Shown: positions 7,270 through 13,975, numbered from the stretch's first letter. The stretch is 22,779 nt of DNA from Patescibacteria group bacterium AH-259-L07 (GCA_027718005.1 JALLOP010000013.1:1-22779), one strand, 5' to 3'. Notes: generated by a model not told the origin, from the letters alone. A program made the numbers and translations.

Positions 7270-7367
7270 GGTGGTGGCCTGTCAAGGTGGTGGCCTAACG
7301 TGTTAAGTTTAGAGATTACTTCATCAACATTGATTTCTAATATCTTGGCCTCAAATTCTGTTTGCGT
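7263..7367 (-). pseudogene. N-terminal remnant of a CYTH-domain / class IV adenylate cyclase-like protein
   Basis: The frame reads QTEFEAKILEINVDE then VISKLNTLG before running into HHLDRPPPC and a stop. A TEFEAK-LEIN-DE-KL--LG opening is characteristic of the CYTH family (CyaB-like adenylate cyclases and triphosphatases). The initiating codon is ACG instead of ATG, an in-frame stop lies two codons upstream, and about 85% of the domain is missing. The break falls at TTAGGC, next to a 13-bp tandem duplication. I read this as a decayed last cassette of the row of single-gene units to its right. Confidence 0.6.
7268..7296. repeat. 13-bp direct repeat AAGGTGGTGGCCT
   Basis: Two exact copies at 7268-7280 and 7284-7296, separated by 3 bases, at the truncation point of the CYTH remnant. 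Confidence 0.85.
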
Positions 7368-7430
7368 AGTTTATAAAAAATAATAAAAGTATATAAAGTT
7401 TGTTAGCAATTAGGCAGGTCTAAAAATTTC

Positions 7431-7520
7431 ACATAATGGGCGCGGGTTATGCGAAGTTTTACGAAGCAAAATTTGGAGAAATGCCGAGCTGAGGCATTTC
7501 TCGTATAGCCCGTGTTATAC
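7431..7520 (-). repeat. attC-like palindrome D
   Basis: Read on the minus strand: GTATAAC, then arm CGGGCTATACGA, a perfect 10-bp hairpin (GAGAAATGCC/GGCATTTCTC with a 7-base loop, 7476-7502), a CCAAATTTTGCTTCG...AACTTC segment, the complementary arm TCGCATAACCCG, and CATTATG. The nested, imperfect, asymmetric layout matches sites A and B. The 3' end departs from the integron GTTRRRY core. Between this site and the CYTH remnant (about 7370-7430) I see only a GTTAGCAATTAGGC segment. Confidence 0.6.
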
Positions 7521-7627
7521 GCCTCGAAGAGCGCAGCGCGGTCGCAGCGTCAACGGAGACGTAATAAAAAGCCACTTCTTACTTGACCATTTTACTTCGG
7601 CAATTTATCCTTTTTTTCAAAAAGAAA

Positions 7628-8161
7628 TTAATTAATTTTGGGGAGCAGTTCTTTATACTTTTTAATCTTTTCATCTTTGCTCATTCGTGCATAACGAGGA
7701 GAAGGAGACGGTAAGGTAATAAACTCTATGGCTGGATAGCGGATAATGATTTCCTTAAAAATTTGTTTAAATTTTTTCTCCACATAGCGACTAGAAAAAA
7801 AGATTTTATCGATTTGTTTGCTCTCTAAAATTTCTGCGATAGCTTTTGTGTTGTAAATAAAATTTGTTAAATTAGTGTCAAGATTGTTGCCTTTTTTTCT
7901 TTCGCATTGGTAAATTATATCCGCCATGGCAATGCCTAGTTCGGCAAAGAGCTTTTGCCTACGGAGTTTATTACTTAGCTCAAGTCCATAGACTGCTTCC
8001 AAAATTGGCCAGAATTGATTTCTTTTTGTTGCATAAAACCAATCATAAGAAGCATCGATAGCAATATTTCCCTTTACTGCTTGTCTCCCTGGAAAACTTC
8101 CTAAAATTAAGTATTTTGCATTCTGAGGAACAAAATTGCCAAAAGCATGTTTTTCTACCAT
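7628..8161 (-). CDS. DNA glycosylase, uracil-DNA glycosylase superfamily (hypoxanthine-type)
   Basis: 177 residues. Motif 1 is LGSFPGRQA at residues 20-28, followed by WFYATKRNQFWPIL (41-54); the G-S-x-P-G and R-N-x-F-W blocks are typical of the family 6 (hypoxanthine-DNA glycosylase) branch. Motif 2 is LPSPSPRYAR near the C-terminus, comparable to the LPS[TP]SP motif. The enzyme would cut deaminated bases out of DNA for base-excision repair in the cytosol. No Shine-Dalgarno precedes the ATG. The gene is the third unit in the cassette-like row, between sites C and D, with no partner gene. Base preference (uracil versus hypoxanthine) is not readable from sequence. Confidence 0.8.
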   Translation of the reverse strand: MVEKHAFGNFVPQNAKYLILGSFPGRQAVKGNIAIDASYDWFYATKRNQFWPILEAVYGLELSNKLRRQKLFAELGIAMADIIYQCERKKGNNLDTNLTNFIYNTKAIAEILESKQIDKIFFSSRYVEKKFKQIFKEIIIRYPAIEFITLPSPSPRYARMSKDEKIKKYKELLPKIN

Positions 8162-8196
8162 GATTAAACTATTTCAATTAGGCTTTTTATTATGGC

Positions 8197-8230
8197 GTAT
8201 AACGATGGAATTATCAGATAATCGTTAAGT
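8197..8230 (-). repeat. attC-like palindrome C (short)
   Basis: Read on the minus strand: ACTTAAC, a perfect match to the integron RYYYAAC core, then CGATTATCTGATAATTCC and ATCGTTATAC. TAACGAT/ATCGTTA form the outer stem. It is only 34 bp, far shorter than sites A, B and D, so it may be a remnant. A GAACGGAACGAAGTGGAGTG-type repeat (8236-8255) lies beside it. Confidence 0.5.
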
Positions 8231-8280
8231 GACCCGAACGGAACGAAGTGGAGTGAGAGCGCAGCGTGGCTTGAGTTTTT

Positions 8281-8565
8281 TTACTCGCCGTCCCTATCAA
8301 TAACAAGTTCAATATCTGTTAGAGCAACTAATTTATGATAAACATTAGAATCAGTTTTGAACATAACTGGTGCTTTGACGACTTTAGTTTCATCACCAAT
8401 AGTTAATTCTACTTCTCCTTTAACCAGATAAACAATTTCAGGATCTTCATGTTTATGATTGGCACTAATCGTTCCTTTTTTTCTTGAAATAAAACTGGAT
8501 TTCCCGCAATCATAAATTATACCTCTTTCATCTGATTTGATAATTCTGATTTCATGTAATTCCAT
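8281..8565 (-). CDS. Small single-domain cupin
   Basis: 94 residues, one cupin (conserved beta-barrel) domain. Motif 1 is HKHEDPEIVYLVKGEVELTIG with metal-ligand candidates His37, His39 and Glu43; motif 2 supplies His77 (VYHKLV). Small stand-alone cupins bind a metal and act as sugar-modifying enzymes, dioxygenases or ligand sensors; the sequence does not say which. There is no DNA-binding domain. The start follows an AT-rich ATCATATG context with no Shine-Dalgarno. It is the second unit of the cassette-like row, between sites B and C, and shares no operon with its neighbours. Confidence 0.8.
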   Translation of the reverse strand: MELHEIRIIKSDERGIIYDCGKSSFISRKKGTISANHKHEDPEIVYLVKGEVELTIGDETKVVKAPVMFKTDSNVYHKLVALTDIELVIDRDGE

Positions 8566-8624
8566 ATGATTAATTGTTTATCTGGTTTATATAAATGTTG
8601 CGTGTAGGCGAGTAAAAAAATTTC

Positions 8625-8726
8625 TGCTAACGTTTAGGTATATCTGAAGTTTTCACGACTGAAAGGAGTGAAAATTGGGGCGAAAGCTTTTATATAAAAG
8701 CCGTAGCCAGATACACCTTGTTATGT
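8625..8726 (-). repeat. attC-like palindrome B
   Basis: Read on the minus strand: ACATAAC, arm CAGATACACCT (8718-8708 read as AGGTGTATCTG), a GGCTTTTATATAAAAGC hairpin, a CCCCAATTTTCACTCC...AAAACTTC segment, arm CAGATATACCT (8646-8636), then GTTAGCA (8631-8625). The two arms pair with one mismatch. This is the best match to the R''-L''-L'-R' layout of integron attC sites. Confidence 0.65.
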
Positions 8727-8773
8727 GATGTAGAAAACATTTTGATTTTTGCGAAGCAAAAATATTCGCAATT

Positions 8774-9601
8774 TTATTTCTTTTCTTCTCCTTTTCCTAA
8801 TATTCCAGAACTAAACCACGTTCGATATGTTGCTTGGGTTTTTGGGGGTACTCGGACAATCATCACGCCTTGGTCTTTCCTACCTTTAACTAATTTTTCT
8901 GAATAAGGTTCTAGTGTTACTTCGATGTTTTCACCAAGTGTTTCACGGACTGTACTTATGAGCAAATCAGTCTTTTTTTGATCTTTTACTGTCATTTTCA
9001 ACTCGCCAGTTTTCAGATCTTGTATATATTCACCTGCTGCCATAACAACAATAGTCTGTTTAATTGGTGCATCTTGCATCTCTGGTGTAATAAGTTGCTT
9101 AAGCTTTAAGGCATTAACCTGGATGTGTAAAGGATCATAGTGTGTCAGAATAGCAGACCTTTTGCCCGCTTTACTTTCTATAAAGACAAGAGTTCCAAAA
9201 CAGCCGCCAAGCGCACTCGTCCAAATGACTTTTTCGGCTGTATCATGTGGCTCAATTTCACAAGATTGGCCTTGGTTCATATCAACTCGGATAACATTTG
9301 GGTCTCCTTGTTCTACTTTTTCCCATAGCTCTTGAACTTCAGGAGTAAATTTTTTTTTTCGAGTTTTTAACTGATACAATCTCCTCAGCTCCTCTTGTTC
9401 TTCAGGCGTGATGGTTTCTAGCGCTTCTTTTTTTCTCAAATCAGCTCCACGAGGATCATCGGGAAATAATCGTAGCCCAAAGAGTTCTGCTTGTTCTTCA
9501 GGCGTGATGGTTTTTTTCTTTTCTTTTTCTTCAAGTTCCGTTCTTCGAGGATCTTCAAGTCCCTTCTCAAACTCAAATGGTTTTATTTCTTCAGCAGTCA
9601 T
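8774..9601 (-). CDS. Hypothetical protein with TPEEQ repeats and a possible CheD-like C-terminal domain
   Basis: 275 residues, cytosolic. The first 95 residues are highly charged with repeats TITPEEQAEL (31-40), ITPEEQEEL (64-72) and FTPEVQELW (85-93), separated by DPR-containing linkers. The second half contains ALGGCFGTLVF (about 130-140) and ILTHYDP (151-157) followed by VNALKLKQL, an order reminiscent of the Cys/His active site and NALKLL helix of CheD-type glutamine deamidases. That resemblance is my inference and weak; no chemotaxis genes are nearby. No Shine-Dalgarno precedes the ATG. It is the first gene downstream of the recombinase remnant in the cassette-like row, flanked by attC-like sites A and B. 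Confidence 0.7.
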   Translation of the reverse strand: MTAEEIKPFEFEKGLEDPRRTELEEKEKKKTITPEEQAELFGLRLFPDDPRGADLRKKEALETITPEEQEELRRLYQLKTRKKKFTPEVQELWEKVEQGDPNVIRVDMNQGQSCEIEPHDTAEKVIWTSALGGCFGTLVFIESKAGKRSAILTHYDPLHIQVNALKLKQLITPEMQDAPIKQTIVVMAAGEYIQDLKTGELKMTVKDQKKTDLLISTVRETLGENIEVTLEPYSEKLVKGRKDQGVMIVRVPPKTQATYRTWFSSGILGKGEEKK

Positions 9602-9672
9602 AAGTTTGGATTTTAGAAAATAAAATTGCGAATAAAATTTCTGGGGAAGATTTTAAAACTTTTCATTATTCC

Positions 9673-9765
9673 GTACAACATATGCGATTAAGAGAAGTTG
9701 CGACCGAAGGGGGCAATTTGGGAAAAAGGCGAGCCGAGCCTTTTTCCTTTTATACGCTGTTAGGC
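9673..9765 (-). repeat. attC-like palindrome A
   Basis: Read on the minus strand: GCCTAAC (9765-9759, perfect RYYYAAC core), AGCGTATAA, a perfect 10-bp hairpin (GGAAAAAGGC/GCCTTTTTCC, 9721-9747), CCCAAATTGC...CTTCGGTCGC, AACTTC, then TTAATCGCATAT and GTTGTAC (9679-9673). It shares the hairpin, CAAATT and AACTTC order with sites B and D. Confidence 0.65.
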
Positions 9766-9843
9766 GAAGTGTCGCGGAGCGACACAAGGATAACAGCGAG
9801 GAACTCGCGCACATTAGTCAAAATGGAGTGAAGCGACATTTTG
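9755..9843. repeat. Nested hairpins next to site A
   Basis: CGCTGTTA (9755-9762) and TAACAGCG (9791-9798) enclose a perfect GTGTCGC-GGA-GCGACAC hairpin (9769-9785). CAAAATG/CATTTTG (9819-9825, 9837-9843) form another. The CGGAGCGACA and GAGTGAAGCGACA words belong to the same palindrome style seen inside the reductase gene. No convincing gene lies in 9770-9967. Confidence 0.6.
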
Positions 9844-9875
9844 GCTAACTGGTTTTTATACGGGGTTTTGTAGAC

Positions 9876-9902
9876 ATAATATGCACAAGATTGCATATTA
9901 TA
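9876..9902. promoter_or_regulatory. Dyad and possible cassette promoter between recombinase remnant and cassettes
   Basis: ATAATATGC (9876-9884) and GCATATTAT (9893-9901) are perfect inverted repeats with an 8-base spacer. A minus-strand TATAAT (9902-9897) lies in the dyad and faces the cassette row, in the place where integrons keep their cassette promoter and attI. No good -35 is visible. Confidence 0.4.
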
Positions 9903-9967
9903 CAAAATTATGTTAAACTTTTCATTGTTCTTTACCTTTACCATAATTATAACAGAAAATCTTATTT

Positions 9968-10138
9968 ATGCAAATCCTAGAAAAAACAAAACAAGAATTG
10001 CTCCTTAGAAACTACAGTTCAAAAACTATTAAAAGCTGTGTATACTGTATTAAGGAATATTTATTATTTGTGAAAAACAAAAAATTTAATTCTCAAGTTA
10101 CGAATCCGGAATTAAAAAACATCAAAAGCCCTTTATGA
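9968..10138 (+). pseudogene. N-terminal remnant of a tyrosine recombinase (integrase)
   Basis: 56 codons from ATG to TGA: MQILEKTKQELLLRNYSSKT, then IKSCVYCIKEYLLFV. This matches the helical core-binding (SAM-like) domain that opens XerC/D and integron integrases (pattern L-R-NYS-KTI-SY---I--Y--F). The catalytic domain with its R-H-R-Y residues is absent; the frame ends in NPELKNIKSPL. The frame after the TGA does not look like a recombinase either, so recoding of TGA does not rescue it. It is oriented away from the cassette-like genes, as intI is from its cassettes. Whether it is a decayed integron integrase or a XerC/D relic cannot be told from this domain alone. Confidence 0.65.
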
Positions 10139-10203
10139 GAAAAATCATTACCACATCACAAACACAAACGCCAGGTAAATACTGCCATAGATACTACCAT
10201 ATG

Positions 10204-10232
10204 TTGTGTAAAATTTGGCAATATGATAATAT
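10204..10232 (+). promoter_or_regulatory. Possible promoter for the ribonucleotide reductase
   Basis: TTGTGT (10204-10209), 17-base spacer, TAATAT (10227-10232), about 68 bases before the ATG. I found no clear cobalamin riboswitch or NrdR box pair in 10139-10299. Confidence 0.4.
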
Positions 10233-10299
10233 ATTAGAAATATCATTTAATATTCGTAGTATTCGTATGTCTCATTCGCATTAATTAGTATCGCTTTCT

Positions 10300-13200
10300 A
10301 TGAGAAATAAAATAACAAAAATTCAAAAGCGAGAAGGCAATATTGTGCCGTTTAATTCTGATAAGATTACCATTGCAATATTAAAAGCCGGCCAAGTGTT
10401 AAAAGAATTTGACAAGACGCAGGCAGAAATGCTTTCTGATAAAGCGGTTGAAATGTTGAATACATTATATGGTACACGAAAGTCTCCGCCACGGGTTGAA
10501 GAAATTCAAGACGTGGTGGAGATTATTTTAATGAAAAATGGATTTGTCAAATCTGCCAAGGCATATATTATTTATCGGGGCGAGCATAAAAAAATACGAG
10601 AGGCAAAACAAGAGCTTCTTTCAGGGAAAACTACCAAACTCCCTCTTTCTATAAATGCAATACGTGTTATTGCGAATCGGTATTTGGTAAAAAATCTTAA
10701 AACACAAAAGGTGTTGGAGACGCCAGAGGGGATGTTTGAACGCATTGCAAAAGCTTTGGCTGATGTTGAGAAAAAATATAAAGTCAGCGCGCAAAAAGTT
10801 CTTGTATCAGAATTTCAAAATTCTGATACAAAAGGAAAGGGGTCGGGGAAACGCAGTTTCCCCGTAGGGGTGACAGGAGCGAACGAAGTGAGCGACGCCA
10901 GAGGGCGGAAGCCCTATGGAGAACATGGTTCGCGAACATCAGCGAGCGACCATGTTCGCCAATTGCAAAAACAGTTTTATGAGGTCATGGCGAATTTTGA
11001 ATTTATGCCTGCAGGGCGGACGTTGGCAAACGCCGGGACGGACCATCCAATCGTATCAAATTGTATTGTGCTCCATATTGATGATAGTATGGATGGTATT
11101 TTTCAAACCCTTCATGATGCGGCTTTACTTCAGCAAGCAGGATCAGGGCTGGGGTTTCCCTTTCATATGTTACGACCCGCCGGCTCAATTGGAAAAAGAA
11201 CGCAAAGTGTTGCTTCAGGCCCGGTGTCATTTTTAAAAGTATATAACCGCGCCTTTGGTGTGATTAAACAGCAAATGCGATCGGGAGCCAATATGTCGGT
11301 AATGCGCATAGATCATCCTGATGTACTTGATTTTGTCCATTGTAAGGAAAAAGAAGGAGAAATTGTTAATTTTAATATTTCAGTTGCGGTGACTGATACG
11401 TTTATGCGGGCAGTCAAGGAAAATAGTAAACAACCGTGGATGTGTGAATTCAAGGGAAAAAAAATGCTGCCGCGAAGGGTTAAAAAAGATAGAAATGGTA
11501 TTGTACAGGAAATAAAACAGGAAAAAATGACCGCGCGCGAGATCATGGATGAAATTGTTAAAGCCGCATGGTCAAATGGCGAGCCAGGCATTATATTTAT
11601 TGATGAAGTCAACCGCACCAACCCCTTGCCCGGCCTTGGCCGCCTTGAAGCCTCAAATCCTTGCGTAACTGGTGATACATGGGTTACGACGAGTAGCGGG
11701 CCCAAAAAAGTCAGTGATCTCATTGACAAAAGTTTTACTGCAATAGTAAATGGCAAAGAGCGACCTGCACCTCATGGATTTTTTAGAACTGGCATAAAGC
11801 CGGTATATCGATTAAAAACCAAACAAGGTTTTGAGTTGCGCTTGACAAAAGATCATCGCGTAAGGAAGAAGGGGCGTTCTCTTGAGTGGGTTGAAGCTGA
11901 AAAATTAAAGCCAGGAGATAAAATTATGCTGCATAATCATTCAGATTTTAGTTGGAAGGGTAAACATACTGAAGGAGAGGGCTATGTGATGGGACTGCTT
12001 TTAGGTGACGGAACTATTAATTTAGCGAAAGGCGGGGCCGATATGATTTTATCTTCATGGGGAGATACCCCAGGGCCAATAGCAGTCCGAGATTATGTTT
12101 ATAATCGAGGAATTTCGAAAATGTCTGAAATTAACAAATTTCAAGCATTTTCCAGAAAGTCCGAGATTAGTTATGCGCCGAGAGAGCGAAGCGACCAAGG
12201 CGCATGTCCTAACTTTGCTAATAACCTACCGCATCGATCAGATTTCAAAGGATGGTTTCATATACCAGATAGAAATGAATACCGTTTGAGCCTAGTTTCA
12301 TTAGATACAATAGCTCATAAACTTAAAATAACAACAAAAAAGTATATTACCGAGGAAATGGAAATGGCGTCTTCTGATTTTTATAAAGGGTTTTTACGAG
12401 GATTATTTGATTCTGATGGTTCAGTTCAAGGGACTCAAATGAAAGGAGTGAGTGTTCGTCTTACACAAAACAACACAGAGTTATTAAAAGTTGCTCAGCG
12501 GATGCTTTTAAGATTGGGTATAGTTTCAAAAATATATTCCAATCGAAGACCTGCAGGAACCCAAACGCTTCCCGATGGCAAGGGAGGGAGCAAAAATTAT
12601 CCAGTAAAAGCTTTACATGAATTAGTGATTTCTTGCCAAAATTTACACACATTTTATCAAAGAGTCGGTTTTGCTGATGTTGAGAAAATGGAAAAATTAA
12701 AAAATGCTTTAGATAACTATAAAAGAAATTTAAATCAAGAAGATTTTTCAGTTACCGTGCAAGAAATTTCTTTTGACGGTGTAGAGGAAGTATATGATGT
12801 TCAAGTTCCATCAGTTAATGCATTTGATGCGAATGGATTGTATGTTCACAATTGTTCAGAGCAGTTCCTGCATGCTGGTGACGTTTGTAATTTAGGCTCA
12901 ATAAATTTAGATAAGTTTGTTAAACATAAAAAAATAAATTGGCAAAGACTGGGACAGGTGACAGAAAATGCAACACGAATGCTTGATAATGTGATTGATA
13001 TTACTGATTTTCCAGTTGATCGGGTTAATAAGGTGTTTAGAAAAAATCGAAGAATTGGATTAGGTATTATGGGTTTTGCTGATATGCTGTATCAACTTCA
13101 TATTCCCTATAACTCAGAGCAAGGGCGAGAGGTTGCTGAAAAAGTAATGAAGTTTATCAATGATAAAGCGCATAAAACATCGACTCAATTGGCAAAAGAA

Positions 13201-13881
13201 AAAGGCGTATTCCCAAATTATAATAAAAGTGTTTTTAGCAAATATGGAATAAAAATGAGAAATGCCGCGTTAACCACGGTTGCGCCAACCGGCAGTATTT
13301 CAATGGTGGTTGATGCATGTTCTGGGCTTGAGCCGTGCTTTGCCTTGGCATATGTGAAAGAAGTAATGAGCGGACAAAAACTGTATTATACTAATCGCCA
13401 TTTAGAAACAGCGTTGCGCGAATGCGGCCTCTACTCAGAAAAATTAGTGCAAGAGATTGCACAATGTGGGAATATTCAATCATTTAAACAAATTCCTGCA
13501 TCATTGAAAAAAGTATTTGTGGGCTCTCTTGACATTTCAGTTACAGATCATATAAAGATGCAGGCCGCATTTCAAAAGTATGTTGATAACAGTATTTCAA
13601 AAACTATTAATTTCCCCAATGACGCGCCGCCTTCAGATGTGCTTAATGCGTATATGCTGGCATGGAAGCTTAAATGTAAATCATGTACCGTATATCGAGA
13701 AGGATCGCGCCAGAGTGAAGTTTTAACCTTGGCATCAAAAAAAGAGCATGAGACTTCTTCTCCTGCGCTTGATATGTTAGAGCACCCTTCAAATAAATGT
13801 CCAGAATGCGGCGGTAAACTTTTTGCCCAAGAAGGGTGTTTGTCATGTCCCCAATGCGGCTTCGGCCTCTGCTCCATTTAG
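10300..13881 (+). CDS. nrdJ: Adenosylcobalamin-dependent (class II) ribonucleoside reductase with intein
   Basis: 1193 residues before splicing; about 796 after. It reduces ribonucleotides to deoxyribonucleotides in the cytosol. An ATP-cone (about 3-98) gives allosteric control. Catalytic residues: redox Cys255 (SNCIVLH) and Cys863 (GDVCNLGSIN), and the N-x-C-x-E motif made of Asn453 and, after the intein, Cys852 and Glu854. The conserved PTGSIS loop is present. The C-terminus has CKSC and a zinc-ribbon-like CPECGG...CPQCG, typical of NrdJ tails. Two insertions interrupt it: a hairpin-rich block (about residues 168-219) between the VEKKYK helix and the QFYEVM segment, and an intein (455-851). 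No small radical-generating subunit gene is near, which fits class II. The start has no Shine-Dalgarno. A frameless hairpin terminator follows. Confidence 0.93.
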   Translation: MRNKITKIQKREGNIVPFNSDKITIAILKAGQVLKEFDKTQAEMLSDKAVEMLNTLYGTRKSPPRVEEIQDVVEIILMKNGFVKSAKAYIIYRGEHKKIREAKQELLSGKTTKLPLSINAIRVIANRYLVKNLKTQKVLETPEGMFERIAKALADVEKKYKVSAQKVLVSEFQNSDTKGKGSGKRSFPVGVTGANEVSDARGRKPYGEHGSRTSASDHVRQLQKQFYEVMANFEFMPAGRTLANAGTDHPIVSNCIVLHIDDSMDGIFQTLHDAALLQQAGSGLGFPFHMLRPAGSIGKRTQSVASGPVSFLKVYNRAFGVIKQQMRSGANMSVMRIDHPDVLDFVHCKEKEGEIVNFNISVAVTDTFMRAVKENSKQPWMCEFKGKKMLPRRVKKDRNGIVQEIKQEKMTAREIMDEIVKAAWSNGEPGIIFIDEVNRTNPLPGLGRLEASNPCVTGDTWVTTSSGPKKVSDLIDKSFTAIVNGKERPAPHGFFRTGIKPVYRLKTKQGFELRLTKDHRVRKKGRSLEWVEAEKLKPGDKIMLHNHSDFSWKGKHTEGEGYVMGLLLGDGTINLAKGGADMILSSWGDTPGPIAVRDYVYNRGISKMSEINKFQAFSRKSEISYAPRERSDQGACPNFANNLPHRSDFKGWFHIPDRNEYRLSLVSLDTIAHKLKITTKKYITEEMEMASSDFYKGFLRGLFDSDGSVQGTQMKGVSVRLTQNNTELLKVAQRMLLRLGIVSKIYSNRRPAGTQTLPDGKGGSKNYPVKALHELVISCQNLHTFYQRVGFADVEKMEKLKNALDNYKRNLNQEDFSVTVQEISFDGVEEVYDVQVPSVNAFDANGLYVHNCSEQFLHAGDVCNLGSINLDKFVKHKKINWQRLGQVTENATRMLDNVIDITDFPVDRVNKVFRKNRRIGLGIMGFADMLYQLHIPYNSEQGREVAEKVMKFINDKAHKTSTQLAKEKGVFPNYNKSVFSKYGIKMRNAALTTVAPTGSISMVVDACSGLEPCFALAYVKEVMSGQKLYYTNRHLETALRECGLYSEKLVQEIAQCGNIQSFKQIPASLKKVFVGSLDISVTDHIKMQAAFQKYVDNSISKTINFPNDAPPSDVLNAYMLAWKLKCKSCTVYREGSRQSEVLTLASKKEHETSSPALDMLEHPSNKCPECGGKLFAQEGCLSCPQCGFGLCSI
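10802..10957 (+). repeat. In-frame block of DNA hairpins inside nrdJ
   Basis: Four inverted repeats in 156 bases: a perfect 14-bp stem (10802-10815/10818-10831, 2-base loop); GGGGAAAC/GTTTCCCC (10845-10852/10856-10863); AGGGC-GGAA-GCCCT (10902-10915); and GAACATGGT/ACCATGTTC (10921-10929/10949-10957) extended by CGC/GCG. A GAGCGAACGAAGTGAGCGAC word lies between them. The frame stays open and adds about 52 low-complexity residues absent from usual class II enzymes. Confidence 0.85.
11662..12852 (+). mobile_element. Homing intein in nrdJ with LAGLIDADG endonuclease
   Basis: 397 residues (455-851 of the precursor). Splicing motifs: Cys at the first position (CVTGDTWV), block B LTKDHRVRKKG with Thr and His, block F YDVQVPSVNAFDANG, and the terminal VHN followed by Cys of the extein. 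The endonuclease has both LAGLIDADG-type helices with acidic residues intact: GLLLGDGTIN (about residue 564) and LRGLFDSDGSV (about 699). Both splicing and homing functions look intact. A small palindrome is embedded between the two helices. Confidence 0.92.
12173..12205 (+). repeat. Palindromic insert in the intein endonuclease
   Basis: ATGCGCC (12173-12179) and GGCGCAT (12199-12205) enclose GAGAGAGCGAAGCGACCAA, the GAGCGAAGCGA type of word seen in the hairpin elements elsewhere in the window. It is read in frame as YAPRERSDQGAC. Confidence 0.65.
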
Positions 13882-13911
13882 TAACAAAATACGTCTCCCG
13901 GAGACGCATTT
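13882..13911. terminator. Hairpin after nrdJ; copy 1 of a 30-bp direct repeat
   Basis: CGTCTC-CCG-GAGACG stem flanked by AACAAAATA and CATTTT, so T-rich on either strand. It starts directly after the nrdJ stop. An identical 30-bp copy lies at 14699-14728 and an 18-bp piece at 19443-19460. Confidence 0.65.
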
Positions 13912-13945
13912 TAACGCATTTTATTAAACATTACCTACGAGGTAC

Positions 13946-13975
13946 CTACGAGGTCCGACCTCGTAGATTTTATTT
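13946..13975 (+). terminator. Intrinsic terminator of nrdJ
   Basis: CTACGAGGT-CCG-ACCTCGTAG, a perfect 9-bp stem, followed by ATTTTATTT. The first arm is preceded by a tandem copy of TACCTACGAGG. Confidence 0.8.

Noticed and set aside
9750..9944. Minus-strand 64-codon frame between recombinase remnant and attC-like site A
   Set aside because: It runs through hairpins and ends inside the site A core, has no ribosome-binding site and no recognisable protein pattern.
10136..10233. TGA read as an amino acid to extend the recombinase remnant
   Set aside because: The frame after the TGA does not resemble a recombinase and ends soon; another gene in the window (20875-21528) ends in TGA inside a terminator, so TGA acts as a stop.
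10139..10299. Cobalamin riboswitch or NrdR boxes before nrdJ
   Set aside because: No B12-box-like sequence or paired NrdR boxes could be recognised in this short AT-rich stretch.
11003..11756. Long minus-strand frames opposite nrdJ
   Set aside because: They mirror the conserved reductase sequence and have no start signals or family features.
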